Shown here: positions 9,531-18,140 of the stretch, piece after piece
How positions within the stretch are numbered: the stretch's first letter is position 1
Layout: each line of letters opens with the position of its first letter
DNA from: an uncultured Siphonobacter sp.
GTDB taxonomy: Bacteria; Bacteroidota; Bacteroidia; Cytophagales; Spirosomataceae
NCBI GenBank assembly: GCA_913775095.1
Contig: CAJYIW010000010.1
Span: 1-57,462 of the forward strand
Length of the DNA: 57,462 bases
Reading direction: 5' to 3'
The notes under the pieces: model-generated
Seen by the model: only the letters and a program-made list of their open reading frames with translations
Told to the model about the DNA's origin: nothing
The model's database searches: none
Position numbers and translations under genes: made by a program

Positions 9531-11912
9531 ATGCCATTTCTTTTCCGTTCCTCCGCTTTCTGGACCAAACGAATACCCTGCCTTCCAGCTGCTTTTCTTC
9601 TGCTTCTGAGTTCCTGTGCGGTGCATCGCCCCGACGTTACCCGGTACGTAGATGCCAACATCGGAACCGCCCACAGCCGATGGTTTTTCTACACGCCTGC
9701 GGCTTTGCCCCACGGCATGGCCAAACTGGCCCCCTCCACCAACGGGCATTATGGCAATAAGCAGGGTTGGGAAGCCGTCGGTTACGATACCCGGCATCAA
9801 TCCATCGAAGGGTTCGTTCATTTTCATGAATGGCAGATCGGGGGCGTCAGTTTCATGCCTGCGACGGGTGAACTGAAGGTAAAACCCGGCCTTCTCGAAA
9901 ACCCCGACAGCGGATACCGATCGAGATTTAACCGTCAGAATCAGGTGGCCGAACCGGGCTATTACCGGGTATTGCTGGACGATTATCAGATTACGGCTGA
10001 ACTTACGGCTACCCCGCACGTTGGCTTTCATCGCTATACGTTCCCTAAAAACGAGCAGTCGAGAATTATCCTGGATATGGGTCACGTGCAGGGCGAAAGC
10101 GGAGCCGTACAAAATGCGGAGGTTCGCATGACCGATGACACCCACTTTGAAGGCTGGGTGACTACGTATCCACAATACGTCAGAACCTACGATTCCGGGG
10201 GGAAAATTTCCATGTACATCTGGGGTGAAGTCAGTAAAAAGCCCCGGTCGGTGGGGGCCTTCACGGATGCGGGCATTGAAAGGCAAAGCCGTTCGGCCCG
10301 AGGAACAGGAGCCGGACTTTTTCTGGAATACCGCACGGATCCTCAGGAGGCCATTGAAGTCAAAGTGGGTTTATCGTATACCTCTTTAACCAATGCCCAG
10401 GCGAATTTTGAAGCGGAAGCGGCGGGACTTTCGTTTGAAAAAGCCCGTCAGCAGGCCAGTAAAATCTGGCAGACCGAACTGGGTAAAATCGTCGTTGAAG
10501 GCAGTGAAATGAATAAAACGAAGTTTTACACGGGTCTGTTTCACGCCTTACTCGGACGCGGAACGGCCAGCGATATCAACGGTTCCTATCCGAAACACGA
10601 TGGAAGCATTGGCCAGTTACCGCGTGACAAAAACGGCAAATTCAGTCATAATTTTTATAACACCGACGCCATCTGGGGAGCCTTCTGGAATCTAACCCAG
10701 CTGTGGGCCCTTTCCTACCCGGAGCGTTACAATGATTTTGTGCAGACCCAGCTGGAAATTTACAAGGAACGAGGCTGGTTCGGCGATGGCATTGCCAATA
10801 GCAATTTCGTGTCGGGCGTAGGAACCAATTTTGTGGGTCTGGCCATTGCCGCGGCCTACCAGGCGGGCATCCGGGATTATGACACCCAGCTGGCTTATCA
10901 GGCCATCCGGGCCAATGAACTCAGCGGAAAAAATCGCCCCGTGGGTTCCGGTAAGCTGGACGTGGAAGCTTTTGTCAGCCGGGGTTACGTTCCCTACCTC
11001 GACGCTGACAAAACCGATTCGACCGGTTCTCACTTTTCGGCCTCTCATACGCTGGAATACAGCTTCAGCAGCTTTGCCGCGGCCCAGCTGGCCCGGGCCA
11101 TGGGTAAGGAAGCCGACTATCAGCGGTTCATTCGGCTCTCGAACGGCTGGAAATTTCTCTACGAACCTGGCCAAAAACTGATACGTCCGAAACACGCCAA
11201 CCAGGCCTTTATTGAACCTTTTGATCCTTCCGAACCCTGGCGGGGTTTTCAGGAAGGCAATGCCATTCAGTACACCTTTTACGTACCGCAAAACCCAAAA
11301 GCCCTGATTGATACCATCGGCAGGGAAGCTTTTAACCTTCGGCTCAACGACATTTTCGTCAATGCTCAGAAAGCAGGCTTTGGCGGTGGGAAAGAGATTG
11401 ACGCCTTTGCCGGAATCAAGTCCATGTATAACCACGGCAATCAGCCTAATTTACACGTTAGCTGGCTCTTTAATTTCTCGGGCAAACCCTGGCTGACTCA
11501 AAAATGGACCCGGGCCATTTGCGAGGAATTCTACGGCACCGAAGCCATTCATGGGTACGGATATGGTCAGGACGAAGACCAGGGCCAGCTGGGCTCCTGG
11601 TATGTGCTGGCCTCGCTGGGTCTATTTGACGTTAAAGGATTTACGGATTTACGGCCTGTGATTCAGCTGGGAAGTCCGAGCTTTCATCGGGCCACCATTC
11701 GACTGGGTAATGGAAAACAGCTACGCATCGAAGCCCCCAATAACTCCGCCGAAAACGTGTACGTACAGTCGGCCACCTTCAACGGTAAACCCCTGACCCA
11801 TTGCTGGCTCTACCGGGATGAGTTCATGCAGGGAGGCCGGTTACGTCTGGTGATGGGAAGCCAGCCCAACACCAGCTGGGGCACTCAAACGCCCCCGCCT
11901 TCGGCCCAGTAA
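9531..11912 (+). CDS. GH92-family alpha-mannosidase lipoprotein
   Basis: A 793-residue glycoside hydrolase of family 92, which removes terminal alpha-linked mannose (exo-acting, calcium dependent). Lipobox LLSSC (Cys29) points to outer-membrane anchoring. Family motifs are visible: YVDANIGTA near the N-terminus, the general-acid region FQEGNAIQYTFYVPQ (Glu575) and the base region GYGQDEDQGQLGSW (Asp681/Asp683). The family assignment and residue roles follow known GH92 enzymes; mannan or N-glycan as the substrate is inference. The ATG at 9531 is chosen over a TTG at 9522. It stands alone between short intergenic gaps and may serve the SusCD locus at 0.7-5.7 kb. Confidence 0.93.
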   Translation: MPFLFRSSAFWTKRIPCLPAAFLLLLSSCAVHRPDVTRYVDANIGTAHSRWFFYTPAALPHGMAKLAPSTNGHYGNKQGWEAVGYDTRHQSIEGFVHFHEWQIGGVSFMPATGELKVKPGLLENPDSGYRSRFNRQNQVAEPGYYRVLLDDYQITAELTATPHVGFHRYTFPKNEQSRIILDMGHVQGESGAVQNAEVRMTDDTHFEGWVTTYPQYVRTYDSGGKISMYIWGEVSKKPRSVGAFTDAGIERQSRSARGTGAGLFLEYRTDPQEAIEVKVGLSYTSLTNAQANFEAEAAGLSFEKARQQASKIWQTELGKIVVEGSEMNKTKFYTGLFHALLGRGTASDINGSYPKHDGSIGQLPRDKNGKFSHNFYNTDAIWGAFWNLTQLWALSYPERYNDFVQTQLEIYKERGWFGDGIANSNFVSGVGTNFVGLAIAAAYQAGIRDYDTQLAYQAIRANELSGKNRPVGSGKLDVEAFVSRGYVPYLDADKTDSTGSHFSASHTLEYSFSSFAAAQLARAMGKEADYQRFIRLSNGWKFLYEPGQKLIRPKHANQAFIEPFDPSEPWRGFQEGNAIQYTFYVPQNPKALIDTIGREAFNLRLNDIFVNAQKAGFGGGKEIDAFAGIKSMYNHGNQPNLHVSWLFNFSGKPWLTQKWTRAICEEFYGTEAIHGYGYGQDEDQGQLGSWYVLASLGLFDVKGFTDLRPVIQLGSPSFHRATIRLGNGKQLRIEAPNNSAENVYVQSATFNGKPLTHCWLYRDEFMQGGRLRLVMGSQPNTSWGTQTPPPSAQ

Positions 11913-12126
11913 CCCTCCGTATCAGGAGAGCAGCCCGGTCTTCTGCTGAAAGTCAGGACTGATACCCGAACCATCGGACTGGATTTCGGCCCCTTTCTAT
12001 GAAAGCCTTATTGAAAGGCTGGAGAACGGTGCCGGAATCCTTACTCCGACCCCACGAAACGTAACTTTAGGGGTCATCCGGAGTTATATAGTTTAACAGG
12101 CTACGAGTCTGGTTTCCCACTATACA

Positions 12127-12915
12127 ATGATTCGGTATTTATTTTTTCTTACTTGCGTTCTTTCTCTGAAAGGCTGGGCACAAACCGACCAGGTGCGTCA
12201 CCGGGCCGTATTCTGGACGGAATTGAACTATGTTTACAAGACGGGAGGAAAGTGGAGTTTCCAGCTCGACCATCAGTACCGTCGGCAGGCGGATGATAAC
12301 GGTCGGGATCTCAATGTCTTCCGGCATCCACTGTTGCAGGTATTCCGGCCCTGGGTGAATTACCAGATTTCCAGGCCCGTTCGTCTCTCGCTATCGCCCA
12401 TCGGGTTGTGGTGGAACTGGGGAAAAACCAATCAGTATCAACCCATTACTTTCTTTCAGGAAATCCGCGTCATTCCGCAGTTACAGATTACTACCCCCCT
12501 GAAAAAAGGCGAATTCGTTCAACGCTTTCGGGTGGAAATGCGTTGGCCCTCTCAGATAGATACGCTGACCAAGTCCTACATTTTTCTTTCCGACGGCGAG
12601 TCTCAGGAAGTACTGGCCGATCGGTTTGATGTTCGTCTCCGGGCCATGGCCCGGTGGATCCATCCGGTACGGGAGCACTGGTACACGCACCTCAGCGTAG
12701 AGCCGATGGCCGTGCTTTCGGCGGCTTCCAGCCATTTTGATCAGAATCGTACCTATCTGGCCGTAGGCAGGCATCTCCAAAAGAACCTTCGGCTGGAACT
12801 GGGATATCTCAATCAGTTCGCCATCCAGCGAACGCCGGCCCAGAACGCACGCACCTTCCGGTTTAACCACGCCCTGCACCTGTTTCTATACCTCGAAAAC
12901 CGACCTAAACATTAG
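12127..12915 (+). CDS. DUF2490 family protein (outer-membrane barrel-like)
   Basis: A 262-residue secreted protein with signal peptide MIRYLFFLTCVLSLKGWAQ. The central and C-terminal pattern, including LRLELGYLNQFAIQ and a final HLFLYLE strand, matches DUF2490, a Bacteroidota family predicted to form a barrel in the outer membrane. Its function is unknown. It converges with the HxlR regulator gene, the two stop codons being about 30 bp apart. Confidence 0.8.
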   Translation: MIRYLFFLTCVLSLKGWAQTDQVRHRAVFWTELNYVYKTGGKWSFQLDHQYRRQADDNGRDLNVFRHPLLQVFRPWVNYQISRPVRLSLSPIGLWWNWGKTNQYQPITFFQEIRVIPQLQITTPLKKGEFVQRFRVEMRWPSQIDTLTKSYIFLSDGESQEVLADRFDVRLRAMARWIHPVREHWYTHLSVEPMAVLSAASSHFDQNRTYLAVGRHLQKNLRLELGYLNQFAIQRTPAQNARTFRFNHALHLFLYLENRPKH

Positions 12916-12946
12916 CGAAATTCGTTCTCCCTGATCTCTGGCAGGC

Positions 12947-13291
12947 TTACTCCGAGCGAACTTTTTTACCGTGCAGTTCTCCCCAGCTTCGCAGGGCTTC
13001 AATTACTCCGTTGAGACTCTGGCTGTGTGGCGTTAGAGCATACGTAATTTTTACCGGATAGGTATCGTACACCGTCCGTTTCACCAGGCCATTGATCTCC
13101 AGATCCCGTAGCTCTTTCGAAAGCATCCGGTCGGTAATTCCTTCTACCTCTTTTACGATTTCTCCGAATCTTTTCTCTCCGAACGTCAGGGCAATAATGA
13201 TGGGTAATTTCCATTTGCCGTTCAGTACGTCCAGAGCATCCCGCACCGGGCGGAGAATGCCCAGGCATTGCACGTGGTTTCGTTCGTCCAT
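12947..13291 (-). CDS. HxlR-family transcriptional regulator
   Basis: A 114-residue winged-helix regulator. The HxlR core is intact: CLGILRPVRDALDVLNGKWK, then a recognition region RMLSKELRDLEINGLVKR and the wing YALTPHSQSL. The ATG at 13291 is preferred to a GTG at 13321 because the protein then begins at the family's usual N-terminus, just before the conserved Cys. It is divergent from the pirin gene, and two palindromes in the shared intergenic region are likely operators. HxlR proteins often answer to quinones, aldehydes or redox stress. Confidence 0.9.
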   Translation of the reverse strand: MDERNHVQCLGILRPVRDALDVLNGKWKLPIIIALTFGEKRFGEIVKEVEGITDRMLSKELRDLEINGLVKRTVYDTYPVKITYALTPHSQSLNGVIEALRSWGELHGKKVRSE

Positions 13292-13329
13292 TGTTTCTCG
13301 AATTTCATCTGATGCAACCACTATAATAA

Positions 13330-13356
13330 AGTATAGTGCTATACTCTACTATAGTA
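13330..13356. promoter_or_regulatory. Paired palindromes, candidate HxlR operator
   Basis: AGTATAG-TG-CTATACT (13330-13345) is followed at once by the perfect palindrome TACTATAGTA (13347-13356). Both lie between the divergent HxlR and pirin genes and abut the pirin promoter. Operator function is inferred from position and symmetry. Confidence 0.55.
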
Positions 13357-13357
13357 C

Positions 13358-13389
13358 TTACAAATGTATAGCAAAGGTCAATACATTTG
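13358..13389 (+). promoter_or_regulatory. Pirin gene promoter
   Basis: A perfect Bacteroidota -7 box TACATTTG (13382-13389) lies 20 bp after a weak -33 match TTAC (13358-13361). The pirin ATG is 24 bp downstream, and the paired palindromes sit directly upstream of the -33 region. Confidence 0.5.
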
Positions 13390-13412
13390 CTGTCAGCTAA
13401 AAACAACCAGCC

Positions 13413-14285
13413 ATGAATATTTCCAGAAAACTCCACCACGTATATACGCCCGTTGCTCAGCAGGGCTTTTTAGGCTCCGGTCATCTTGCCCGAATGCTTA
13501 TCCAAGTGGATTTTGATCAGAGCGATCCGTTTATTATGCTAGTGGATGATGAACTCAACAAGCAGGACGAACAACCCGCCGGTGGTCCGCATCCCCACGC
13601 GGGTTTTGAAACCGTATCCCTGCTACTGGAAGGCGAAATCGGCGATGATACGTACCGAATGAAAGGGGGCGATCTTCAGCTGATGACCGCGGGAAGTGGG
13701 ATCATACACACCGAAACCATCGATCATCAGGCTTCGATTCGGCTGTTACAGCTCTGGCTCAACCTGCCTAAAAAAGATCGCTGGGCTACGCCGCGGGTTC
13801 AGGATATCCGTTCGGAGAGCGTACCGGTGCTGAGTCAGGACGGCGTAACCATCAAGGTGTACAGTGGAACACTGGCGGGACTTACTTCGCCGATTGATAA
13901 CTACGTACCGCTCATCATTGCTGATATTCAGTTAGCCCCCGGCGTCACCATACGGGAAAATATCCCGGCCTCTTACGCCGCTTTTCTCTACGTACTGGAA
14001 GGAAACGCAGGCGTTGGGAATCCCGCCAGCTCCTTACACCAGCATCAGGTAGGCTGGCTGGACCGATACTCCGAAGAAACCGACAGCGAACTGGAACTCA
14101 CGGGTGGGGCAAACGGAACCCGCCTGATTCTTTACGCAGCTAAGCCTCAGGGAGATGCCATTGTTTCGCACGGTCCCTTTATTGGGGACACCCAGGAAGA
14201 TATCCGCCGACTTTACCAGGAATACCGACAGGGAAAGATGAATCACATCGCTTCCGTTGACGCTTCTCAACGAATACTCTGGTAA
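13413..14285 (+). CDS. Pirin family protein
   Basis: A 290-residue bicupin of the pirin family. The metal-binding N-terminal cupin motif is present (GGPHPHAGFETVSLLLEGE, then HTE about 45 residues on), followed by the C-terminal cupin. Some bacterial pirins are quercetin 2,3-dioxygenases or redox sensors; which applies here cannot be read from sequence. It is divergent from an HxlR regulator, a pairing that suggests control by that regulator. A strong terminator follows. Confidence 0.93.
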   Translation: MNISRKLHHVYTPVAQQGFLGSGHLARMLIQVDFDQSDPFIMLVDDELNKQDEQPAGGPHPHAGFETVSLLLEGEIGDDTYRMKGGDLQLMTAGSGIIHTETIDHQASIRLLQLWLNLPKKDRWATPRVQDIRSESVPVLSQDGVTIKVYSGTLAGLTSPIDNYVPLIIADIQLAPGVTIRENIPASYAAFLYVLEGNAGVGNPASSLHQHQVGWLDRYSEETDSELELTGGANGTRLILYAAKPQGDAIVSHGPFIGDTQEDIRRLYQEYRQGKMNHIASVDASQRILW

Positions 14286-14304
14286 GCTTTTCCCCAGTAC
14301 CCAG

Positions 14305-14358
14305 CGGGCCTCATTGCTTTTCTGCTTATAACGCAAAAAAGCAATGAGGCCCGTTTTT
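14305..14358 (+). terminator. Rho-independent terminator after the pirin gene
   Basis: A perfect 17-bp stem (14305-14321 with 14337-14353, 15-base loop) is followed by five T residues (14354-14358), 20 bp after the pirin stop codon. Confidence 0.85.
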
Positions 14359-14513
14359 ATACCAGGATTCCGGCCTGATTTATGAAAGATAAAAAGAAGC
14401 ACCCATCGTTTAGTCCAGACCTGGAAGGACCAGCGGTTTTCACTTTTCAATACCCTGCGGGATCAGTACTATAATGCCTACCTTTACCCGAAAACCATTT
14501 GATCTAACCATTC

Positions 14514-15401
14514 ATGAAAACTTCTTTACTGGTCATCGGACTACTTTTCATGCTGACCCAAGTGCAGGCCCAGGTTAAGCCCCTGCAAACCCGGATTGAA
14601 CAGCTCATTCAGTCTAAAAAAGCGACCGTCGGCGTAGGAGTGTATGACTTCGAGCGTAAACAGACCCTGCTCATTCATGGTGATAAACACCTGCCCATGC
14701 AGAGCGTGTATAAATTTCACGTGGCCCTGGCCGTGTTGAAAGAGGTGGACCAGGGGCGATTCAGACTTGATCAGAACATGCACGTGAAGAAGAGTGATCT
14801 GGTTGCCGGTTTACACAGCCCGATGGGGGAAGACTACCCGAACGGTGAAATGGATTTACCCCTGTCCCGGATCATCCGCTACATGGTTTCTGAAAGCGAT
14901 GGAAGTGCCTGCGATTACCTCTTCAGACTCCTGGGCGGCCCCTCAAAGGTTAACACGTTCATTCATCAGTTAGGCATTCAAGAGGTAGCTATTCGGGAAA
15001 CGGAAGAAACCATGCAGGCCCAGGGGAACTGGGACGTTCAATATACCAACTGGACCACTCCAGCGGCGATGCTCGATCTGCTGAAGCTGTTTTATCAGCA
15101 TAAAATTCTGTCGAAGTCCAGCCACGATTTTCTCTGGAAAACGATGACCGAAACGGTTACGGGAGAAAATCGGCTTAAAAAATTACTTCCGGCGGGAACT
15201 GCGGTTATTCATAAAACGGGTACCTCGGGTACCAATAAAGAGGGCATGATGGGAGCCGTCAATGACGTGGGCTTTCTTACTCTACCCAACGGTAAACACC
15301 TGGCCATATGCGTCTTTGTGAACAACTCGAGTGAAGGTATTGAGAAGAATGAGCAGATCATTGCGGATATTGCCAAACTGACTTATGAGCATTTTAAGTA
15401 A
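14514..15401 (+). CDS. Class A beta-lactamase (PER/VEB/CfxA-like)
   Basis: A 295-residue periplasmic serine beta-lactamase with signal peptide ending VQAQ. Visible active-site motifs: S64-V-Y-K (S70xxK), S128-D-G (the SDN position), acidic Glu164/Glu165 in the omega-loop region, and K234-T-G. The sequences PMQSVYKFHVALAVL and QYTNWTTP resemble the PER/VEB/CfxA lineage found in Bacteroidota, some members of which hydrolyse cephalosporins. The usual Asn of SDN is Gly here, so spectrum and activity are uncertain. No mobile element borders it. It converges with the serine recombinase across a shared terminator. Confidence 0.92.
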   Translation: MKTSLLVIGLLFMLTQVQAQVKPLQTRIEQLIQSKKATVGVGVYDFERKQTLLIHGDKHLPMQSVYKFHVALAVLKEVDQGRFRLDQNMHVKKSDLVAGLHSPMGEDYPNGEMDLPLSRIIRYMVSESDGSACDYLFRLLGGPSKVNTFIHQLGIQEVAIRETEETMQAQGNWDVQYTNWTTPAAMLDLLKLFYQHKILSKSSHDFLWKTMTETVTGENRLKKLLPAGTAVIHKTGTSGTNKEGMMGAVNDVGFLTLPNGKHLAICVFVNNSSEGIEKNEQIIADIAKLTYEHFK

Positions 15402-15544
15402 GGTTACGGAACAGTAGTTACCCTTGACCCGTCGGTTTCTTTTTTCAGGAAGCCAAGGGTTCCATCGGACTTCATACCTTCGTAAAGCAGTTACCCGCTC
15501 CTGACGCTATCCATGTTCGGGCCATTTTTACTACTTCTGGCCCG

Positions 15545-15591
15545 AACTTATAAAGGCTATCTGCGGGTATGGCAGATAGCCTTTATAAGTT
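15545..15591. terminator. Bidirectional terminator between bla and the recombinase gene
   Basis: A perfect 20-bp inverted repeat (15545-15564 with 15572-15591, seven-base loop) is rich in A/T at its base and lies between two convergent genes. The remainder of the 319-bp gap (15402-15720) shows nothing else. Confidence 0.65.
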
Positions 15592-15720
15592 AGTTCAGTA
15601 CCTATCAACCCATTGTTTTTCCAGTGGTTCCGCAACCCACAGACAACCAAGCTGAACTATCGTTCTGAGCTTAACCTGACCCTTTATTTCATACCATTGG
15701 CGGCTGAAAAAACCTTTCTT

Positions 15721-16407
15721 CTATTCTTCGTTTATCTCTTCGGAAGCATTAACTAACTGCACCACCCGCTGAACTTGTACAATCTGAAAGCTACCGCCCT
15801 TACGGGTATTAAACCCACTGGCATTCAGCTGCCGGGCAATCTCGGCCCAGCTGTAGCCAAAATCGCGTAGCTTCCTGGCAAAAGCCCCCGCCCGACGATT
15901 ATTGGGGTCGGCCTGAGCATTGAGCTGACTATGCAGCGTCCCTTTACGTTTAGCCTCCTCCGTCAGGTTTGCCGGCGTTCCCAGTACGAAGCCCCGTTTC
16001 TTTTTCTCGGCCAGGGCTTTCCTGGTTCGGTCGGCAATCATCTCCCGCTCGTGCTGAGCCATCGTAGCCAGAATGCCGATGGTCAGGGTATTAGCTTCCG
16101 GCATATCACAGCACAGGAAGTTGACTCCCGAGTCACGAAGCGTAAAAACAAAGGCTACATTCCGGGTCAGCCGATCCAGTTTGGCGATGAGCAGGGTAGC
16201 TCCCTGTACTTTACAACAGGCAATGGCAGCCTGAAGCTGGGGCCGGTCATTTTTCTTTCCCGATTCGATGTCGGTGAAACTCGTCAACACCTTCCCTTTT
16301 GACCCGACGAAGTGTTCAACAGCCTGTTTCTGAGCTTCAAGTCCGAGACCAGAGCGGCCCTGTTTTTGAGTGGACACCCTGAAGTAAGCCACGAAACGTT
16401 CGGTCAT
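15721..16407 (-). CDS. Small serine recombinase (resolvase/invertase family)
   Basis: A 228-residue serine recombinase. The catalytic domain starts YFRVSTQKQGRSGLGLEAQ with nucleophile Ser12; ATLLIAKLDRLTRN carries the conserved arginine motif, and a C-terminal helix-turn-helix follows (SWAEIARQLNASGFNTRKGG). The ATG at 16407 is used; the open frame upstream to 16467 has no conserved sequence. On a plasmid such enzymes commonly resolve multimers or invert a segment; no res site was identified. A damaged second copy lies at 23214-23497. Confidence 0.92.
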   Translation of the reverse strand: MTERFVAYFRVSTQKQGRSGLGLEAQKQAVEHFVGSKGKVLTSFTDIESGKKNDRPQLQAAIACCKVQGATLLIAKLDRLTRNVAFVFTLRDSGVNFLCCDMPEANTLTIGILATMAQHEREMIADRTRKALAEKKKRGFVLGTPANLTEEAKRKGTLHSQLNAQADPNNRRAGAFARKLRDFGYSWAEIARQLNASGFNTRKGGSFQIVQVQRVVQLVNASEEINEE

Positions 16408-16496
16408 GTTTGATGAGTACCTGGGTTTAGAATAAAATTTCTCAAAAGTAGTAAAATTACAAAGCACAAAGGTATCCTTGTTTTAGCGAGGATCAT

Positions 16497-16724
16497 TTAT
16501 AATTTCTTATATCCAAGAGTAATGATAAAGAAGTAACCTGTGTTGTGATGATTACCATACCTATTTGAATAGATTTGTTCGGCCAGGAGGCAACAGAAAA
16601 AATCCGTAAAATGCGTTGTGCTGTTAAAAATCGGAACGTAAGCAAGAGTGGAACCTAAACAGCCGGGGTTCTGGTATAGAGAATATTCTGGAGAAATCAC
16701 ATTATATCCCGTCTTTCCTGTCAC
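16497..16724 (-). pseudogene. Possible remnant of an outer-membrane beta-barrel gene
   Basis: A 75-codon open frame without a good start (GTG at 16724) ends in NTGYFFIITLGYKKL, which resembles the last strand of a Bacteroidota outer-membrane barrel. No signal peptide or upstream continuation is seen. It may be the 3' end of a gene lost when neighbouring DNA was exchanged, or chance. It fills part of the 350-bp gap between the recombinase and AlkB-like genes. Confidence 0.3.
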
Positions 16725-16757
16725 CTATTGCTTGTATGTACTAGTATAAAACCTAAG

Positions 16758-17366
16758 ATGTATTTATTCAGTGACGAATTAAATCGGCAAAGAAACCTGC
16801 TGCCTTATGATGGGCAGGTTCATTACTATGGCAAACTTCTGGGCCCATCTGAAGCAGATGGATTCATGAATAAGTTAATGGAAACGATAAGATGGGAAAA
16901 TGACAAATCCAGGCTGTTCGGTAAGGAAATCATTACGAAGCGTAAGGTAGCCTGGTATGGAACCAAGCCTTATGCCTATACCTACTCTCACATCACCAGA
17001 CATGCCCTGCCCTGGACCAAAGAGTTATTTTCATTAAAAACGCTCGTCGAAACCCACACGAGTGAGACGTTTAATTCGTGTTTACTTAATCTTTACCATA
17101 CTGGTGAAGAAGGAATGGGTTGGCATAGTGATGCGGAAACAGAGTTAATCAAAGACGGAGCTATTGCATCATTAAGCCTTGGGAGTGAAAGGAAATTTGC
17201 TTTTAAACATAAACAGAGCCATGAAAAGGTAGAACTGTTACTCGAACACGGTAGCCTTCTGGTCATGAAAGGGTCTACGCAAACCTTTTGGGTTCATAAA
17301 CTCCCCCCTACTAAAAAAGTAACTACGCCCCGAATTAATCTTACGTTTAGAACGATTGATGCATAA
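16758..17366 (+). CDS. AlkB-like 2-oxoglutarate/Fe(II) dioxygenase
   Basis: A 202-residue dioxygenase of the AlkB family (ALKBH2/3-like), which reverses alkylation of DNA or RNA bases. Iron ligands are visible as HxD in GMGWHSDAE and a distal His in FWVHKLPP; the 2-oxoglutarate-binding arginines are in TPRINLTFR. NSCLLNLYHTGEEG is the usual strand before the HxD. The ATG at 16758 is preferred to a TTG at 16728 because it begins at the conserved N-terminus (MYLFSDELNRQ). It converges with the MarR gene across a palindrome-rich gap. Confidence 0.92.
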   Translation: MYLFSDELNRQRNLLPYDGQVHYYGKLLGPSEADGFMNKLMETIRWENDKSRLFGKEIITKRKVAWYGTKPYAYTYSHITRHALPWTKELFSLKTLVETHTSETFNSCLLNLYHTGEEGMGWHSDAETELIKDGAIASLSLGSERKFAFKHKQSHEKVELLLEHGSLLVMKGSTQTFWVHKLPPTKKVTTPRINLTFRTIDA

Positions 17367-17471
17367 TACAACCAACTTATTTTAATGAACTCTTCCTCTA
17401 GTTAAAAACAGTCTTTCCACGGACTCTGTAAGCGTCTCAGGTACTTGTTATATGATCTACTACCCCCCCCT

Positions 17472-17630
17472 ATTCCAAGTGTTCGTCCGAAGGACGCCAC
17501 TTGGAATGAAAGATGAAAAGGCAGTTTGTAACTGCCTTCAGTCACAGACTGATCTCTATCCATTGTTCCAAGTGAGGCCCGGCATGGGATGCCCCGCATG
17601 GAATGCCTGTTAGTCTTAACACTTGGAACA
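17472..17630. repeat. Cluster of three palindromes sharing CACTTGGAA (REPIN-like)
   Basis: Hairpin 1: arms 17472-17481 and 17498-17507 with an inner CGTCC/GGACG stem. Hairpin 2: AAGGCAGTT/AACTGCCTT, 17518-17538. Hairpin 3: perfect 11-bp arms 17564-17574 and 17620-17630 around a 45-base interior. Hairpins 1 and 3 share the core TTCCAAGTG/CACTTGGAA, so there are four copies in two inverted pairs. The cluster fills the gap between two convergent genes. A minus-strand open frame across it (17402-17659) only translates the hairpins. Confidence 0.6.
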
Positions 17631-17681
17631 GGGGGGATCAGTTGAAGTGGCTGGTTCATTCGTATCGCCTGTTTGCATTCA

Positions 17682-18140
17682 CTATTCCCAATGCCGGATC
17701 GTTAAAAGAAGTTGGATGAGCTGTCCGTTCAAACGCTCATCGAGTTGATCAGACAAAACTTCTTTTAACTGATTCAGCTTGATAAAACCAACCCTTAAGG
17801 CTTTACGCCCTTTGCTGGTGAGTTGGATCTGTAAAACCCGGCCATCGGCAGGGTCTGGTTTCATATGAATATAGGCTAGCTGGCCCAGCTCCTCGCAAAT
17901 TTTACTAGCCGCCTGTTTGGATATCCCTCTGGTGGCAGCTAGTTCTTTCACGCTCATGCCTTCATCAATTGAAATTAAAGTGAGCCATTGCCGAATTTTT
18001 ATGTGCTCATGCCCTTTTTCGGCAAGACTCCGTTCCAGTTGATGGATTAAATTCTGTTTTGCTCTTCCCAGTACGAACAGAAAGGCCCCTATTGCTTTTT
18101 CACTTTCGGTGAAAGACTTAACTACCATAGAAGTATGCAT
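17682..18140 (-). CDS. MarR-family transcriptional regulator (end of efflux operon)
   Basis: A 152-residue winged-helix MarR-type regulator. The recognition-helix region is GMSVKELAATRGISKQAASK, followed by the wing with the conserved DPADGR. The ATG at 18140 overlaps the stop codon of the upstream transporter by one base (TAATG), so it is the last gene of the efflux operon. A second, unrelated-looking MarR regulator opens the operon at 22692. Confidence 0.88.
   Translation of the reverse strand: MHTSMVVKSFTESEKAIGAFLFVLGRAKQNLIHQLERSLAEKGHEHIKIRQWLTLISIDEGMSVKELAATRGISKQAASKICEELGQLAYIHMKPDPADGRVLQIQLTSKGRKALRVGFIKLNQLKEVLSDQLDERLNGQLIQLLLTIRHWE

Noticed and set aside
14377-14513. Possible gene fragment between the pirin terminator and the beta-lactamase
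   Set aside because: A stretch of about 35 codons reads like protein in one frame but has no start and no identifiable family; too little to call.
17402-17659. Minus-strand open frame of 85 codons between AlkB and MarR genes
   Set aside because: Its sequence is the translation of the palindrome cluster; no domain, signal or plausible start region.
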